Origin: Hyalella azteca | Taxonomy: Eukaryota > Arthropoda > Malacostraca > Amphipoda > Hyalellidae | NCBI RefSeq assembly: GCF_000764305.2 | Contig: NW_025938101.1 | Location: forward strand, 143,526-207,525 | DNA: 64,000 bases | Reading direction: 5' to 3' | Shown: in pieces, positions 49,401 to 61,430 of the stretch | How positions within the stretch are numbered: position 1 is the first letter of the stretch | How the letters are laid out: every line of letters begins with the position of its first letter | Made by a program: the position numbers and the translations under genes | The notes under the pieces: generated by a model | The model's input: only the letters and a program-made list of their open reading frames with translations | Database searches by the model: none | What the model was told of the DNA's origin: nothing

Positions 49401-51505
49401 ATCTACAAAAAATTAAGTGAGCACAGCTAAGCAGTGTAGTATATTATAGTAGGTATAGATAATGTTGTCATAATCACGTCATATTTTTAAACTTAGTATC
49501 ATATTACTCATATTAAAAATTTTTTAGACAGAAGGTTAAAAAAAACTAACTATGAATTTGGCCAGTATCATCCAGAGATCTTTTGCCAATCAAATTAAGC
49601 AATCAAGTGAACAGCATCAATTACTAAGTGAATCTAAGCGCTTAGCAGCTAGTAGGAGATGACAATAGTTAATTTTTAAGTGAAAAATAAAAGGTTAAGG
49701 AGGAAGCAAGCAGCAGGAAGATGATCACCATAACAATTTTCATTGTTCAACGGCTAACGAGGAGACAGATGACCAGTGCCTGATAGAAGTATCTGTGATA
49801 CACTCCAGGAGTTCATATTGCTCATATCAATGAATCATCACAAATTATACATCAAGTTTTTACAGCCACAATGTAAGTATCAAACAGACATTCTAAATAT
49901 CAGTTAGCAGCCTTATCTCAATTTCTCAATGAGCGAAAACCAACAGACCACATAGAAAATTTTACTCATACCAACAGTCTTTGCCTAATTCGATCAATTG
50001 AAATTAGTAACATTTGATTTATCATATTTTATTTTTATATGTGACATTGAGAGCACACTCAAAACCAACAGATCAGCATTCAGCATAACAGCATTGCCAT
50101 TTGCCATTGATGTCATAGTGTTAGTCTTGCTTATGAAAAATCTGCTCTCTGCTGCAAGTCTGCAAATATTCTTGAACCAGAGCTTCAGCAGCCCAGCCAG
50201 TTTAGGAGGCTTGGAGCCAAATGAATTAGACCATTTCAATTACATAGTATCTTATTTTTTGCAAAAATGCCTGGTGAGGCAGTTAGATTATATAGGTATT
50301 CCTAAAAATCAACTAAAATAAGTTACCTTGGCATTAAAAATTCCAACAATAATTTGTCCTTTACCATTTTAGTTATTATGGTAATGGTTTATAGTAAACA
50401 CTCAAACAACAATAAAACCATCAGTATCAAAATCATGATGTTTAACAATCGAACTATCAACTAATCAAGTATTATGGATTCATGCATACCATCGCCATCG
50501 GCAGCGATCGCCTGAAGACAAAAATGATGTGCTCTAAAGCACAAACTGAATGACTTCATCTCAGTTGCATGAAAAGCAATCGAGCCTGTGAAAGTAAGTA
50601 TTTCGTTTTCTAGATAGATTTACAAATGAAAGACCCATTTCGTATTGAAATTGAGTATAATTGACAGATGCAATATGTTAATCACTTAATGGTACAAAAT
50701 ACAGGAGACCGGGTTATAACCGCACGCGACCGTTTAAAAATATTTACCTTGCGTATTAAATTTACGTTTCCTATTAACCGTAGCCGTAGGGCACAAAAGA
50801 AATAGAACGAATGAAACTTGTAACAAGTTCAGTAAAGCTTGACTCTAACGCCTCCCATAACCGAATCGACATGCATACTGAACAATGTAAACACAAGAAA
50901 GCAAAGTTCCAACAGCTGAGTAAAGGTGCCAAGTATTAATTTTAATGTCAGAGGTTTGAAGTTTTCTCTTAATGAATGCATGTATGAAGTAATTTATAAT
51001 ATTGTATCTGAATCTTATTTTATTAAAGTCTAAAAAGTTTCCTAATTTCCTTCTACCAGGCTTAATAGAAAAATTCATTGTAATCACTTATGGTACAGTA
51101 ACAAATTACATTTAATTCCTGTGAAAATATTTTCAGAAAAGCTTTATGAATGATGAATCTCTTAGAAGTCTTAGGTTGACTTTTCTACAATTAATATGAA
51201 CGATTTTTCCAGATATATTTACGCAGAATTAAAAATCAACTCGCAGAATGAAAAAAACTTTGGAATGGGAAAATATACTAGTTGGAAACTTTCAACAGCT
51301 GTCTGCACACAAAGACCAAATTTCATGCTAACAGAAATCGATTATACCAACATACAAATACGCTTTAAAAAACTTTCACATAGTCTCGAAATCTGTTTTT
51401 TCCAAGAGCAGACACATACTGGGGGAAAATTTTACAATTTCAATGCAAATGAGATTATTTAGGCTATTCTACTTGATCAGTGATCGCTGCATAGCCTACG
51501 TGACC
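46441..51505. other. No supported gene; ETHE1 upstream region at the right end
   Basis: Short frames only. A CAG-rich stretch near 49540-49680 contains a 36-codon frame (MNLASIIQRSFANQ start) without a known match. Confidence 0.45.
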
Positions 51506-51616
51506 ATGTCTGTTTGTTCTGTCGCTCATCGTTACGATGGCAACTACAGTAAGACTTCTCTGGGCTGTTCGAAGAGTAGGTACGTGTTATCAGTCAGCCT
51601 CGCCCGCTGCAACTAG
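51506..51616 (+). promoter_or_regulatory. Upstream ORF overlapping the ETHE1 start
   Basis: ATG at 51506 (A at -3) opens a 36-codon frame in a different register that ends at TAG 51614-51616, past the ETHE1 ATG at 51537. If included in the mRNA it would limit initiation at the main ATG. The transcription start is unknown. Confidence 0.4.
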
Positions 51617-51728
51617 AGCAATCATCACTAATCGCTATTATAATCTATATCATCTGAGAGAATTGAATACAACTACAATAATGGCCTCCGGATTTGTCGG
51701 GTCGAACTCTGGTCTTCTGTTTCGTCAG
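51537..51728 (+). CDS. ETHE1: ETHE1 exon 1 (start, targeting sequence)
   Basis: It holds 64 codons, starting at an ATG with A at -3 and G at +4, and ends at CAG before the donor GTGAGA (phase 0). It encodes an arginine-rich leader followed by LLFRQ, which aligns with the LLRQMF segment of vertebrate ETHE1. Confidence 0.9.
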
Positions 51729-54700
51729 GTGAGATATTTTATAAATACGTACTACCACCGGGCCGTCCGGGCGCCACTATGATAAATCGATCGAGGGTTA
51801 TACTTTCTAATGAGTTTAAAATTTATTATCAGAAAGTGTTGTTTCGGTACTGCCAAAATAGGGCCATTGAAATTAAGTAACAGCTATTTCTGCTTTATGT
51901 TATTTGTCACTTGTCAGTAAACACTAAACTAATCATCGATAGCCTAATTATGGATTAAAATTGTCCAACTGATGTCTGAATCAGTCTGATAATGTGCCAT
52001 TTCTGCCGTACTGATGGAAGTAGAGAAGACCAGTGTCCAGTGACCACAATTACACTACCATATCCTTGGAACAATTTTTGGTTGATATTATCTAGGAAAT
52101 ATGGGTTTGAGTCTTTGAGAATAATTGTGTAAAAATTTTTGCTCCCAAATCATGTTATTATATTAAAATTTGATGCATAATGATGTATATATATATATAT
52201 ATATGATAATTCCATTATTTGAAATTCCCTAAGCACATGTTCATGTAGCCTTTTCTTGTTTTCTATGATATAAAATTTCAGCTTTTTGACCGGGATAGCT
52301 GCACCTACACTTACCTGCTGGCAGACACTGCTACCAAAGAAGCCCTCTTGATTGACCCTGTGATTGAATTGGCTCAGAGAGATGCTACTCTCATCAAGCA
52401 GCTGAAATTGAATCTCAAATATGTGGGTGAGTACTAACACTATATTAGGTGACATCAAAATTTGAATTTTCTACCTGGTAGTCTGGTACTGATATCATGA
52501 GTTACAGCTCCAATGTGACATTTTTAATATATATGGAATCTTGCAGAATAATCATTTACTTGTGTTACCAATTAGATAGGAGGTACTTGAACTTCATCTA
52601 TCAGGAATCTTGCTGCTCTAAAAATAATTGAAAAGAAGATAGATGTTTTCTACAATTGCTGGGCATCATCTGTCCACTTCTTGATTTTTTTAATTTAGAT
52701 GTAAAGTTAAATATTTAATTGACTTATCATTGCTCAAAGTATTGGATTTAGCATGAACAAATTCTACTTTATTGCCTTCATATGTTGGGGCAAATGAAGG
52801 AAATTGTTAACTTGATTCGAAATTATCAAAATGGGTTTGACGATTGTGTCAACCAATACCATGCCATCCTTTACCAGGCTTACAAATAATTAAGTCTTTA
52901 TTCTTAGATAGGTGTATCATGATGGAAGTCATGAGGTTGTAAAAAGAGAAAAGCTAATGGGATTTGAAGCCATAGAAATGATGGTATGCTAAGCTTTAAA
53001 TTTTGCCAATGAATGTGGCTGTGGCCTGTGGGAGAGTTTAAAGTAGTTACATTTTTTCATGTTCAAGTAATTTAATAATGTACCATAGAATAATAATTTA
53101 TACACTCTTAAGTAACTCATTAATGTGAACAACTAAGAGGAAGACCTAATGATATAAAAATATTGGTGGCATAAATGGCCTCTCAAATAATTAATTTCCC
53201 TTTCTTTACAGTCAACACTCACGTGCATGCAGACCACATTACCGGCTCTGGGATGCTGAAGAAGCTTGTGCCAGGCTGTGTGTCTGTTCTATCTGAGGCT
53301 TCTGGCGGAGATGCTGATCTTAAAGTCAATCCTGGTGATGTCATCAAAGTGGGAGCTGTGGAGCTGGAAGTGCGTGCCACTCCTGGTCACACTGCAGGTG
53401 AACATTACTACTCAAATTACTGCACTCCAAATATGTCAGACATGCTATTTTTGTGAATTAATTCCGAGCTGTGAAAATGTAATCGGATATCAAGATTCGG
53501 GGAAAAGCTGTTATTTTTATTTATACAGGGTGAACCAGAATTAACTGACCCTTTTAATTTGTTAATAAATAAAAAACTAAGAACGTTATGAAGTTGAAAC
53601 TTGTTTTATTTAAAAGAAGAACATTTTTATGGTAATATTGTATCCTAGTTTTTAGGATACAATATTACGTACAATATTTTAACTACTAATACATATTATT
53701 AATACATAATAAATATGTTAACTAATACAATAATAAAATATTGTAATAGGATACAATATTTTAACTAGGATACAATATTACCATAAAAATGTTCTTCTTT
53801 TAAATAAAACAAGTTTCAACTTCATAATGTTCTTAGTTTTTTATTTATTAACAAATTAAAGGGTCAGTTAATTCTGGTTCACCCTGTATATAAAAGGTTT
53901 TAGTTCTTGTTTGCTTCATGAATGATCTTGTCGCCAGGCTGTGTGACGTTTGTGGACCACGCCCACGGCATGGCGTTCACAGGTGATGCACTGCTTATTG
54001 GTGGCTGTGGCAGGACCGACTTCCAGGAGGGCAACCCCGAGACCCTCTACAAGGCTGTACACTCTCAGATCCTGACCCTGCCTGACCAATATCTCCTCTA
54101 CCCTGCCCACGACTACCAAGGTTTTTGTTTAGGTTCAGTTCCTCCAGATCCACAAGGCTGTGAGGGTTATTCCTTAGGATGTCATTCAATCACTGTGAGA
54201 TTTTTTTATGCGTCTGCCTACTAGAATGTTTTTTTTAGTTTTATTAATTACAAAATTTTTTGTGAAAATTTTTACTGGATTCCTTCTGGTACTCTATACA
54301 TACTGTATATATATGGTTCGATTGAAGACCAGAGCATACTTTTTATTGACAACTTTCTTATTGTTTTTTTTTTTCAATAAGCCAATATTTTCAGACATAT
54401 ACAGTGGGGGGAAATAAATATTCGTACACTTGAAAAATCGTATTTTAATGTATGTAAGTACACAAACTTAACAGGAAATGTGATTTAAATTATGTATAGA
54501 GACGCATAGTATTCAAAAATAAGTGAACATGTTGCATTGTTTTTTGTTGCATTGAGATTTAATTTCTTTTGATAGTATTTTTGAATACTATGCGTCTCTA
54601 TACATAATTTAAATCACTTTTCCTGTTAAATTTGTGTACTTACATACATTAAAATACGATTTTTCAAGTGTACGAATATTTATTTCCCCCCACTGTAATA

Positions 54701-56073
54701 TTCATTATCAAGCAGGTGAAGGGTTTTGCAACACCTGAAAATTAACTTTTAGAAATGGCAGTAGTACAAATCAAGGGTATTGTGGATACAGGTTGAAATC
54801 CAAGCTTAAAATTACTCTGAAAATTATTTCAGGGTCCTGCCAAATCCTGTAGTTTGGAGGTAGATGGCTGACGACTCGCTGTTGATAATGAAGGCCTCAG
54901 CTATTGCGATTATTTTCACCCATTTCAGAGTAATTTTTAGCTTAGATTTCAAACAGTACCTATCCTCAATACTCTTGGTTGGTACTACTACTGTCATTTC
55001 CAAAAGTTAATTATCAAGTATTGCAAAACCCTTCACCTGCTTGATAATGAACATTGTATATTTGAAACGTCACACTCCATTAAAATGTCATTTGGTAACC
55101 TGCTTTTCGATCTCCTGGGGCCAAGAAGAAATTTTGTTTGTCTCATTAAAAAAAAAACAAGAAGATTGTTATTAAAAAGCATGCTGAATGCATAAGAGAA
55201 AAGCTTCTGCAGAATCACACTAATATATATTCGTATAAGGTGGCAGATTTTTCTTGTTGAAACACGTACGATTAATGAACTTGGTGGATTTTGAAACACA
55301 ATTATTTTCTTGTGTTTCAACATGAAAATTCTGCCACCTAATACTAGAGTATATTTTTTTACTGAAACATTTAGTTCCTTTATTTAAAGACATTTTGGAT
55401 TAGATTAGATTGAACGTGATTTCATTTGTTCTTAAAATAATTATATTATCTTTTTTTAATTTATATCAGCTGAACTATCATCTATAATTATTTTTTTTAC
55501 TGGTTTCACATCGTCAATGTTTGTTTTAAGTGTCATTCATCATGTCTTCAAAAACTTTTCATGTTATCGTTTCAGGAAACCTTATCTTTTCCTTTGTCGG
55601 TGTAGATATTTCATGATACAAACTTGTTTCCATTACAGGGCTCACCGTTACTTCTGTCAAGGAGGAGAAGGAAAACAACCCCCGGCTCACCAAAAGTCTC
55701 ACTGAATTCGTGGAGATAATGAACAACTTGGGGCTGCCTTACCCGCGCAAAATAGGTAGGTTAAATATGGTATCCGAGAAGTCTTGTCTCTCAAGTATGA
55801 ATAGTATTAATTCTTCTTACTAATGGCTAATTTGCAATATATGTAATTTTTATCCAGATTATTTCATTATAATACGTAGTAGGTAGTTGCATACACACCC
55901 TATTTATATGTTTTCAAATTGATGTTGTTAATGGCTGCAAATTGTCAAGGGGTTTTAGTTTTACATTTTCTTTATGTAAATTCATTGCAGATGTCTCCCT
56001 GCCTGCAAACAAAGTGTGTGGTCTCTACAGTCTGCCTGATGATCTTGCAGCTGAGCTTCAAAAGGCATCATAG
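51537..56073 (+). CDS. ETHE1: ETHE1 persulfide dioxygenase, complete, six exons
   Basis: Mitochondrial iron-dependent sulfur dioxygenase of the metallo-beta-lactamase fold. In this family the enzyme oxidises glutathione persulfide to sulfite in sulfide catabolism. Exons: 51537-51728, 52282-52426, 53212-53397, 53938-54120, 55639-55755 and 55991-56073. All introns are GT..AG and phases join exactly, giving 301 aa plus TAG. Residues 1-41 contain no acidic residue and several arginines, as expected of a mitochondrial presequence. Iron and catalytic residues are visible: HVHADH (H116, H118, D120, H121), GHTAG (H172), D191 in FTGDALL, and H232 in PAHDY. GCGRTDF is also conserved. The product is longer than the 254-aa human protein because of the N-terminal extension; an internal Met49 is an alternative start. 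It is convergent with the mTERF gene. An upstream ATG at 51506 overlaps the start out of frame. Introns 3 and 4 hold foldback elements. Product assignment is very secure; the exact start less so. Confidence 0.96.
52282..52426 (+). CDS. ETHE1: ETHE1 exon 2
   Basis: Follows an AG acceptor (TTTCAG) and ends before GTGAGT in phase 1. It encodes [15 protein letters not shown] and [10 protein letters not shown], the first beta strands of the metallo-hydrolase fold, up to LKYV. Confidence 0.96.
53212..53397 (+). CDS. ETHE1: ETHE1 exon 3 (HxHxDH iron-binding motif)
   Basis: Starts after TTTACAG and ends before GTGAAC. It contains the HVHADH iron ligand motif followed by ITGSG, and the GHTA segment whose histidine is the next metal ligand. 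Confidence 0.97.
53526..53886. mobile_element. Foldback MITE in ETHE1 intron 3 (CAGGGTGAACCAG ends)
   Basis: Ends read CAGGGTGAACCAGAATTAAC and its complement, flanked by TA on both sides as in Tc1/mariner-type insertions. The arms are about 125 bp and nearly identical (one substitution and one indel seen). Lies wholly between exon 3 and exon 4. Confidence 0.85.
53938..54120 (+). CDS. ETHE1: ETHE1 exon 4 (metal ligands D191 and H232)
   Basis: Starts after CGCCAG and ends at CAAG before GTTTTT. It encodes FTGDALL with the bridging aspartate, GCGRTDFQ, and YPAHDYQ with the last metal-binding histidine. Confidence 0.97.
54402..54695. mobile_element. Foldback MITE in ETHE1 intron 4 (CAGTGGGGGG ends)
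   Basis: 294 bp with TA flanks and ends CAGTGGGGGGAAATAAATAT and complement. The long arms, over 110 bp, match almost perfectly around a short AT-rich centre. Tc1/mariner-like non-autonomous element. Confidence 0.85.
54702..55051. mobile_element. Foldback element in ETHE1 intron 4 (TCATTATCAAGCAGGTG ends)
   Basis: Outer arms (TTCATTATCAAGCAGGTGAA and complement) are perfect over about 25 bp and then diverge over roughly 125 bp. It starts 7 bases after the preceding MITE. Part of its interior resembles the sequence near 12190-12260. Confidence 0.7.
55084..55195 (+). pseudogene. Second copy of the [10 protein letters not shown] frame, in ETHE1 intron 4
   Basis: ATTAAAATGTCATTTGGTAA followed by sequence collinear with 12330-12440, including AACAAGAAGATTGTTATTAA and AAAAGCATGCT. 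It lies just after the foldback element at 54702-55051, whose interior also resembles sequence upstream of the 12336 frame. Confidence 0.4.
55236..55339. mobile_element. Short foldback element in ETHE1 intron 4
   Basis: Inverted arms AGGTGGCAGA and TGTTGAAACAC with complements, with two mismatches between arms, around a centre of about 50 bases. Confidence 0.6.
55639..55755 (+). CDS. ETHE1: ETHE1 exon 5
   Basis: Starts after CATTACAG and ends before GTAGGT in phase 1. It encodes [18 protein letters not shown] and the [12 protein letters not shown] segment, typical of the ETHE1 C-terminal helices. Confidence 0.95.
55991..56073 (+). CDS. ETHE1: ETHE1 exon 6 (stop)
   Basis: Starts after CATTGCAG. 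It encodes [13 protein letters not shown] and a short divergent tail ending at TAG. The ANKVCG segment corresponds to ANMRCG in vertebrate ETHE1. Confidence 0.93.
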
Positions 56074-57572
56074 ACTTCCCGCCATGGCATCTAAGCCAGG
56101 CAGATTTTCTTCTATCGGTTCTTTGATTTCGGTTCTCTGACTTTCTTGTGTATTGATTTTTTTGTTGGGAAACAGGGTGAACGTGCGTGGTTTCAATGTA
56201 ATTATATATGTACTTGTTCTATGCCATTAATATGTTAGCTCAAGTTACCCTCAATATCTTTATTACTTAAGAAAAATATATCACACTGCACGAATTAGGC
56301 GATCAAGTCACGCAAGCTTTAATGTTTCGCACATGATTCACCTCAGCTGATGTGTTAACAATATGCCCGGAACAAGTGTGATATGTAATCTAAGCTTACT
56401 TTAATTAACTTTCAACATTTATTCAACGTGATACATTACATGAACCGGTCTGTTACCATTTAAAGAGTTCAGCACGCATGGCCTATTTAGTGCCTTACTG
56501 TCCAGCAATACATGGAAATTTTCTAGGTGGTCTTCATCGAATTTTATTACGAAAATTTTTCCGTAGTAGTACTAGGATTTGTTCACATGGTGATAGAAGC
56601 TGTGCTGTCGTGCACAATACAATAGAATGCTCACAAATGTTTATTAGCTATACAAAGTTGTTATGGAACCGGTACCGTGAAATATGAAAACATAGTTCAA
56701 AGTTAATATTATTGTTACAGTTTATGAATATTTTAAGTTTTTTAACGTCGATTGTGATTTTTAACGTTGCATTCGTGTTATTGCAAGAGCATTTATTTTG
56801 TACTAGAACAAAAAATTACCCCCTGCAGTTTTTACAAAGAAAAACAAAGGTATCGTGTTCGTCATTGGTTACGTTGCAACATGATGGTGATTAGGTCGTG
56901 CTAACGCGAGACGTCAGTAATTCCTTGCTGTTGTGAGCGCTTATGTCACAATGGAAGCCTCGAACTTGAGGTCGCGTCTACGTCCGTCATAACATACCGT
57001 ACTCGCTTTCTTAATATTTTCATGTATGTAAACGTGCTTTGTTTCATATTATGATTTGAGACAAATTTCATATAATTAGCATTCCTGTGAATTTGATATA
57101 ATTTAATATAGCAGTATTTAATACCAAGCTGCTTATACACCTAAAATAGCGAGCTGTGATTAAATTGGATTAAGATTAGAGGGATGCAAGCTTATACACA
57201 TTTCGTGTAATTTTAAATGCCTTCCCAAACGATTTTACTTACAATAAAAATAAATACTTTATTCGATGTGAAGATTCTACTGATTCTTTTGGTGAAGAAT
57301 AAAGTGTAAATTGATTTTGAAGTATAATTATCGAATGTGAGCAGCATAATAAGTAGGCCAGCAAGTCATTGGTCTCTGAGCAGAGATTTTCTTGAGCAAC
57401 ATTTAGACCTTATACAACTAGAGACAACAGCATCCTTCATTGCAGCCAGGATGAAAGAATCCAAGACCCTTTGAAGGAGTATTGGCATGGCATATGTGGT
57501 TAATCAAATGGTATTATGTCAACCTATTAAAGGGGCTGAAGGTAATTCACAAATTATCACCAAAGTCGTTCA
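56074..57572. other. Convergent intergenic region between ETHE1 and the mTERF gene
   Basis: Contains the 3' UTRs of both genes. No other gene recognised; frames here lack family features. Confidence 0.5.
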
Positions 57573-57789
57573 TCATTGCTGTTCAGAGAGCCATCTTTGG
57601 TAATCTTTCTTTTCTTTTTCAACTTTACGACTTTTTCGCCCGTAGGAATCCCTAAGCTCTTTCTTTTCTTGAAGCTCTGCTTCATCAGCTTCATAATCCT
57701 CCATCTGAATCCCATGGAAGTTCTCGCCACGCTCTCGATGCATCAGCTCCAGAAATGATATGTAGTCCTCCAGGGGTATGCCAAGAATC
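57573..57789 (-). CDS. mTERF-family exon 4 (stop)
   Basis: Begins after TCCTCAG. It encodes ILGIPLEDYISFLELMHRE, then a highly charged tail ending in YQRWLSEQQ and a stop. A minus-strand AATAAA (TTTATT on plus, near 57257) lies about 310 bases beyond the stop and is a candidate polyadenylation signal. Confidence 0.86.
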
Positions 57790-59546
57790 CTGAGGACATA
57801 AATGCGAAGGTACATACATGAAGCTCTTGACGTTTATTTTTTTCCAAGACAAAGATGGCTTTGTTCTTGGAAACTATCGGTCAAAATAATAGGCAAATAA
57901 TCCTTGATATTTTAGTTGAAATCTTTGAGGAGAAATGCTCACTAGGCCTCACTCCCACAATAACGTATCCCCATGAAGTCGGACATAATAAGCAGAGAAA
58001 GCCAGTTAGTTCAACTCACTGTTTGCAGAACTGAGCATCAGACGAGTTCATGATGAGGTCGAGCTTGACATTCATGAGGTGACTGAGACGGTCACGGTGA
58101 AGTTTAGGCTTCTTGTACACACCGGTGCGTAGCATAGCTTCGTGTCGCTCTTTGATGTGCTGCAGAGAAAAGCTCAGGGTGTTGTTGTAGGAAATGTGCG
58201 GCTGATCCAAACCCATTTCCTGCACATTAACATCAATATAATTAATCAGTTTTAATCACATTATTTCAATTGAATCATAACTTATAGAAACTACAACATA
58301 CTATGCTTATTTATTTTACAAATGGTAAACCTGTGTAATGTGAAGAATGTCACAACAATGATATTATAACAGCTATAACTGTTAGGAGATGTGAAATGAA
58401 AATGCAAGATTTTCTATCATAAAACATACTTCATAAATGTAAGAAATTTTTTCCCAGGTAGTTTTCCATGAATCAAGTAGAACATTTGGTGAGTTTTTAA
58501 AGAGATGCTTCAATTCTTTCTGTGGGAAAATATCCCGAAAGTTATCCAGTTTTTCTTCCATGTTTTTGTCCATTTCGATGAGTTGCGGACACCTGCATGG
58601 CATGCAAAATTGGCATTTAATACATTAATTGTTAACAGAGCAGTGCAAGAGGGTATAGAAACAAACTATGTTACCTATTTCATATTAGCATCTCAACAGA
58701 GAATCTTTGAAATTTCAAACACTTCACAAGGTAATCATCAATACAAGTAAATTAGTATATTTGAAAAAAAAAATAGAAAATGATCTCAAAGTCATTAATT
58801 TAAAATTCTTACCCTATAATTTATAAAAAATTATATCATTTCTTTTCATTATAAAAATTATTACACATTGAAACTTTAAAAGAAACCATTACTACAAATC
58901 TCTTCTGTTGATTGGAAAAAAATTTGCTCTACTTTTTAAAATGTGCATTAAATATGAATAAATCTACTCTTACTTACAGGTGCAACAATTGAGTCATTGG
59001 TTTATCAAGGTGCGGTAGAGATCCCAGTGCCATCAGTGCTGCTTCAAGATCTTGAGGGGACAATGACAAGATGTCACTGCCATAGTACATGATGACTCTA
59101 ATCATGGCCTCAGGGCTGATATTATGGTTAATAAAGACTAATAATATTCTCTCTAGCTGTGAAACGCTTAGTTTAAAAACATGAGGCTCAATGAAGCCAT
59201 CTGCATTTGAAGGCATTTGGCAGAATGCATGAATCAAATCTTCCTTCTTCACTCCAACATTGAGAAATTTCTGACAGATTTCTTCTATGTGATCTTCAGA
59301 GAAGCGATGCTTGTAATATTTTTTACCAAAATCTTGAATTTTTTCCAGATAATTATCAGCTGAATAATTACTGAAGTAATTTGAATTATTGATATAATTT
59401 TGTTGGCTTGTTGAAAGATTTTGAGGCATGGCAGGTGAAGGCTTCAATAAACAGGTTTGTTGCCTCAGATTAAATAAATTCCCTCTTTTAACCATTTGCT
59501 TATAAAAATGTAGACCTCTGATTTGTATTCTATTTGAAAATGACAT
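57573..59546 (-). CDS. mTERF-family mitochondrial protein, complete, four exons
   Basis: Member of the mitochondrial transcription termination factor family: helical nucleic-acid-binding proteins acting in mitochondrial transcription or ribosome biogenesis. Exons on the minus strand: 59546-58978, 58592-58430, 58219-58020 and 57789-57573. All splice sites are GT..AG and phases join, giving 382 aa. The first acidic residue is at position 64 and the leader is rich in R, K, S and N, a strong mitochondrial presequence. From about residue 84 there are repeated helical mTERF-like units (for example a SVSQLERILLVF segment and LFKNSPNVLLDSW). They end in a HIKERHEAMLRTG motif near residues 263-275, seen in the last repeat of mTERF3 and mTERF4 proteins. 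The charged K/E-rich tail (about 330-382) resembles mTERF4 in position but not clearly in sequence, so the subfamily is left open (mTERF4-like favoured). A CAG acceptor lies 22 bases before the ATG, so a 5' UTR intron is likely. The gene is convergent with ETHE1. Confidence 0.88.
58020..58219 (-). CDS. mTERF-family exon 3
   Basis: Begins after ATGTGCAG and ends before GTGAGT in phase 2. It encodes EMGLDQPHISYN and the HIKERHEAMLRTGVY motif of the last repeat. Confidence 0.86.
58430..58592 (-). CDS. mTERF-family exon 2
   Basis: Begins after ATGCAG and ends at GAA before GTATGT (phase 0). It encodes CPQLIEMDKNMEEKL and LFKNSPNVLLDSW, a P-containing loop and helix typical of mTERF repeats. Confidence 0.86.
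58978..59546 (-). CDS. mTERF-family exon 1
   Basis: Start ATG and 189 codons plus two bases, ending before GTAAGT. It encodes the presequence and the first helical repeats (DHIEEICQKFLNVG, SVSQLERILLVF, DLEAALMALG). Confidence 0.88.
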
Positions 59547-59568
59547 CTTGGCGTTTCAAAATTACTAT

Positions 59569-61430
59569 CTGCAAAAAAAAGAAAACAAGTTAGTGCCTGC
59601 AAGGCTGCAAGAAAGATGTCATATTAAACTTTTCACTTTTTCTACCAATTTATTATCCATCACAATGCTGTACTATACGGTATATATAAAGGTCCGGGTA
59701 ACTTGAATCTATTAGTGCTAGTGAATAACACTTGACAGATTTAAAAGTACCTTGGAACTTGGCTTCATGTATGGTATAAGTTATATTATATATAGTATAA
59801 GTTAGATTCTATGTGAAAGGAAACAGTTGCTACTAGGAACTGATAAAAATGAAGAATGGCTTAAGAATTTTGATAGGTGGAATCCTAAGTTTATATGTTA
59901 AAATATTTTAATAAATATTTTGTAGTATTAAAAATCAATGTAAATAGTCACATTTTTGGAGATTTTACAGTTTGTTGCATTAATTAGTTTCTTACATTTT
60001 TGGCCCACCTCCTGCAGATGGAAAAGGATTCATAAAGAGTATTTTTTGCAATAGCAAGCAAATCATCTTCAGGATTTGGGCAAATTAATTGCTAATAAGC
60101 TTGTCTGAATTGTGTCTTCAGATCTTAACCCTAATTGCATAGGGTAGGCGGGAAAAAGCCCTTAATTTCTAATAACCCTTGTAAAAAACAACAAATCTCA
60201 CAGCTCTGTCTGTTGAGATACTCATCTACTGAGATCTATTCTTGGTGTCAGATCAATAATATTTTAGCTATTTTGATCTATGATTGTTAGGTAGGCAATT
60301 TAGCAAAATATGTATAAACTTCATCACCGAGCAAGCTGCTCCAAGCGTTTGAGAGCTCCAGTCAAATGTACGATGTTAGTGTTCCACTAACTGCAGAGGT
60401 GGGAGGTGCTCAAGCTTTCCACTATGTCCATCCTTCTCATTTCATGTAATTTTTGCAATGGCAGCCTTGGCAGGCATTGAACTCAAAGACAATTTTGTGT
60501 CAGTCAATGACAAAAAAAACAGCACTGAAGAAGCACATGCACTGGTGCTGAAGATGCACATGCCCCAGCGATAAAGATGCACATGTTCTCAGGCAAACAC
60601 ACACGTGAAAGACTCACAGCCTCCTAACTATCGGTAACATCACCACATTATCAAGCAGTCAGAATTGTTTTTCACGGAAATAGTTCTGCTTGGGACCAGA
60701 ATTTTGGTCGTTTCATTCTCATAATTTTTTAAAATGGTTTTGAGTTCAGAATTGCGCATTTGAAGACTGTATTTGATAGGAAAAGATCTATACTAAATAC
60801 TAATGCCTGGTAAAGTAATTGCGGTGTATATAAGATGGAATACATCTAAAAAATATTTAACAAAATTAAGGGCTAAAATAATTGCAAACAAGGTTGTAGG
60901 GTGACATGATAACTCATGGCAAATAGGGTTAAAAAATAATATGTAAGTTATGTTAAAATATGGTGTAAGTTCAAGAAGAAGCTTGGGCCTTGGACTTGAT
61001 TGTAAATGGAGAAAGTTTTGCTACTCCCAACAGGGTATTCAATCGCGCTGAGCATTGCAGCACCCCTCAAGCTTGAAGCTGCCAGTGCCAGGTGCTGCAA
61101 ATGTTGCATTATTGTGTCCAAACTACTGCCTATTATACGGGAAAACACATTGACTGAAAAATTGCTAGTAATATTTGTAATCAAAAGTCAAAACCAATAA
61201 TGAATGATTAATTATTCAAAAATGGTTTTGAATGGTAGCTAGCATGTAAATCAAAAATAAAAAATTTAGACTTCTCTAGTTTTCAGGCTCATTTTAAAGG
61301 TCCAGGAACTGTGCATTTAAAGAGCCAAAAACTTCCTATGTTTGTAAATTGTACCTTCATTTGTTCATTCATGACAACTGTCAAAGCGCAACTACCTAAT
61401 AGCCTACCAACCTATATACGTTAGTCAAAT
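59569..61430. other. mTERF upstream region, no gene seen
   Basis: Probably 5' UTR intron and promoter of the mTERF gene. A plus-strand TATATATAAAGG near 59681 has no recognised gene behind it. Confidence 0.45.

Noticed and set aside
49994..50321. Opposed frames of about 80-107 codons
   Set aside because: Neither shows known motifs, and both strands are open over the same bases.
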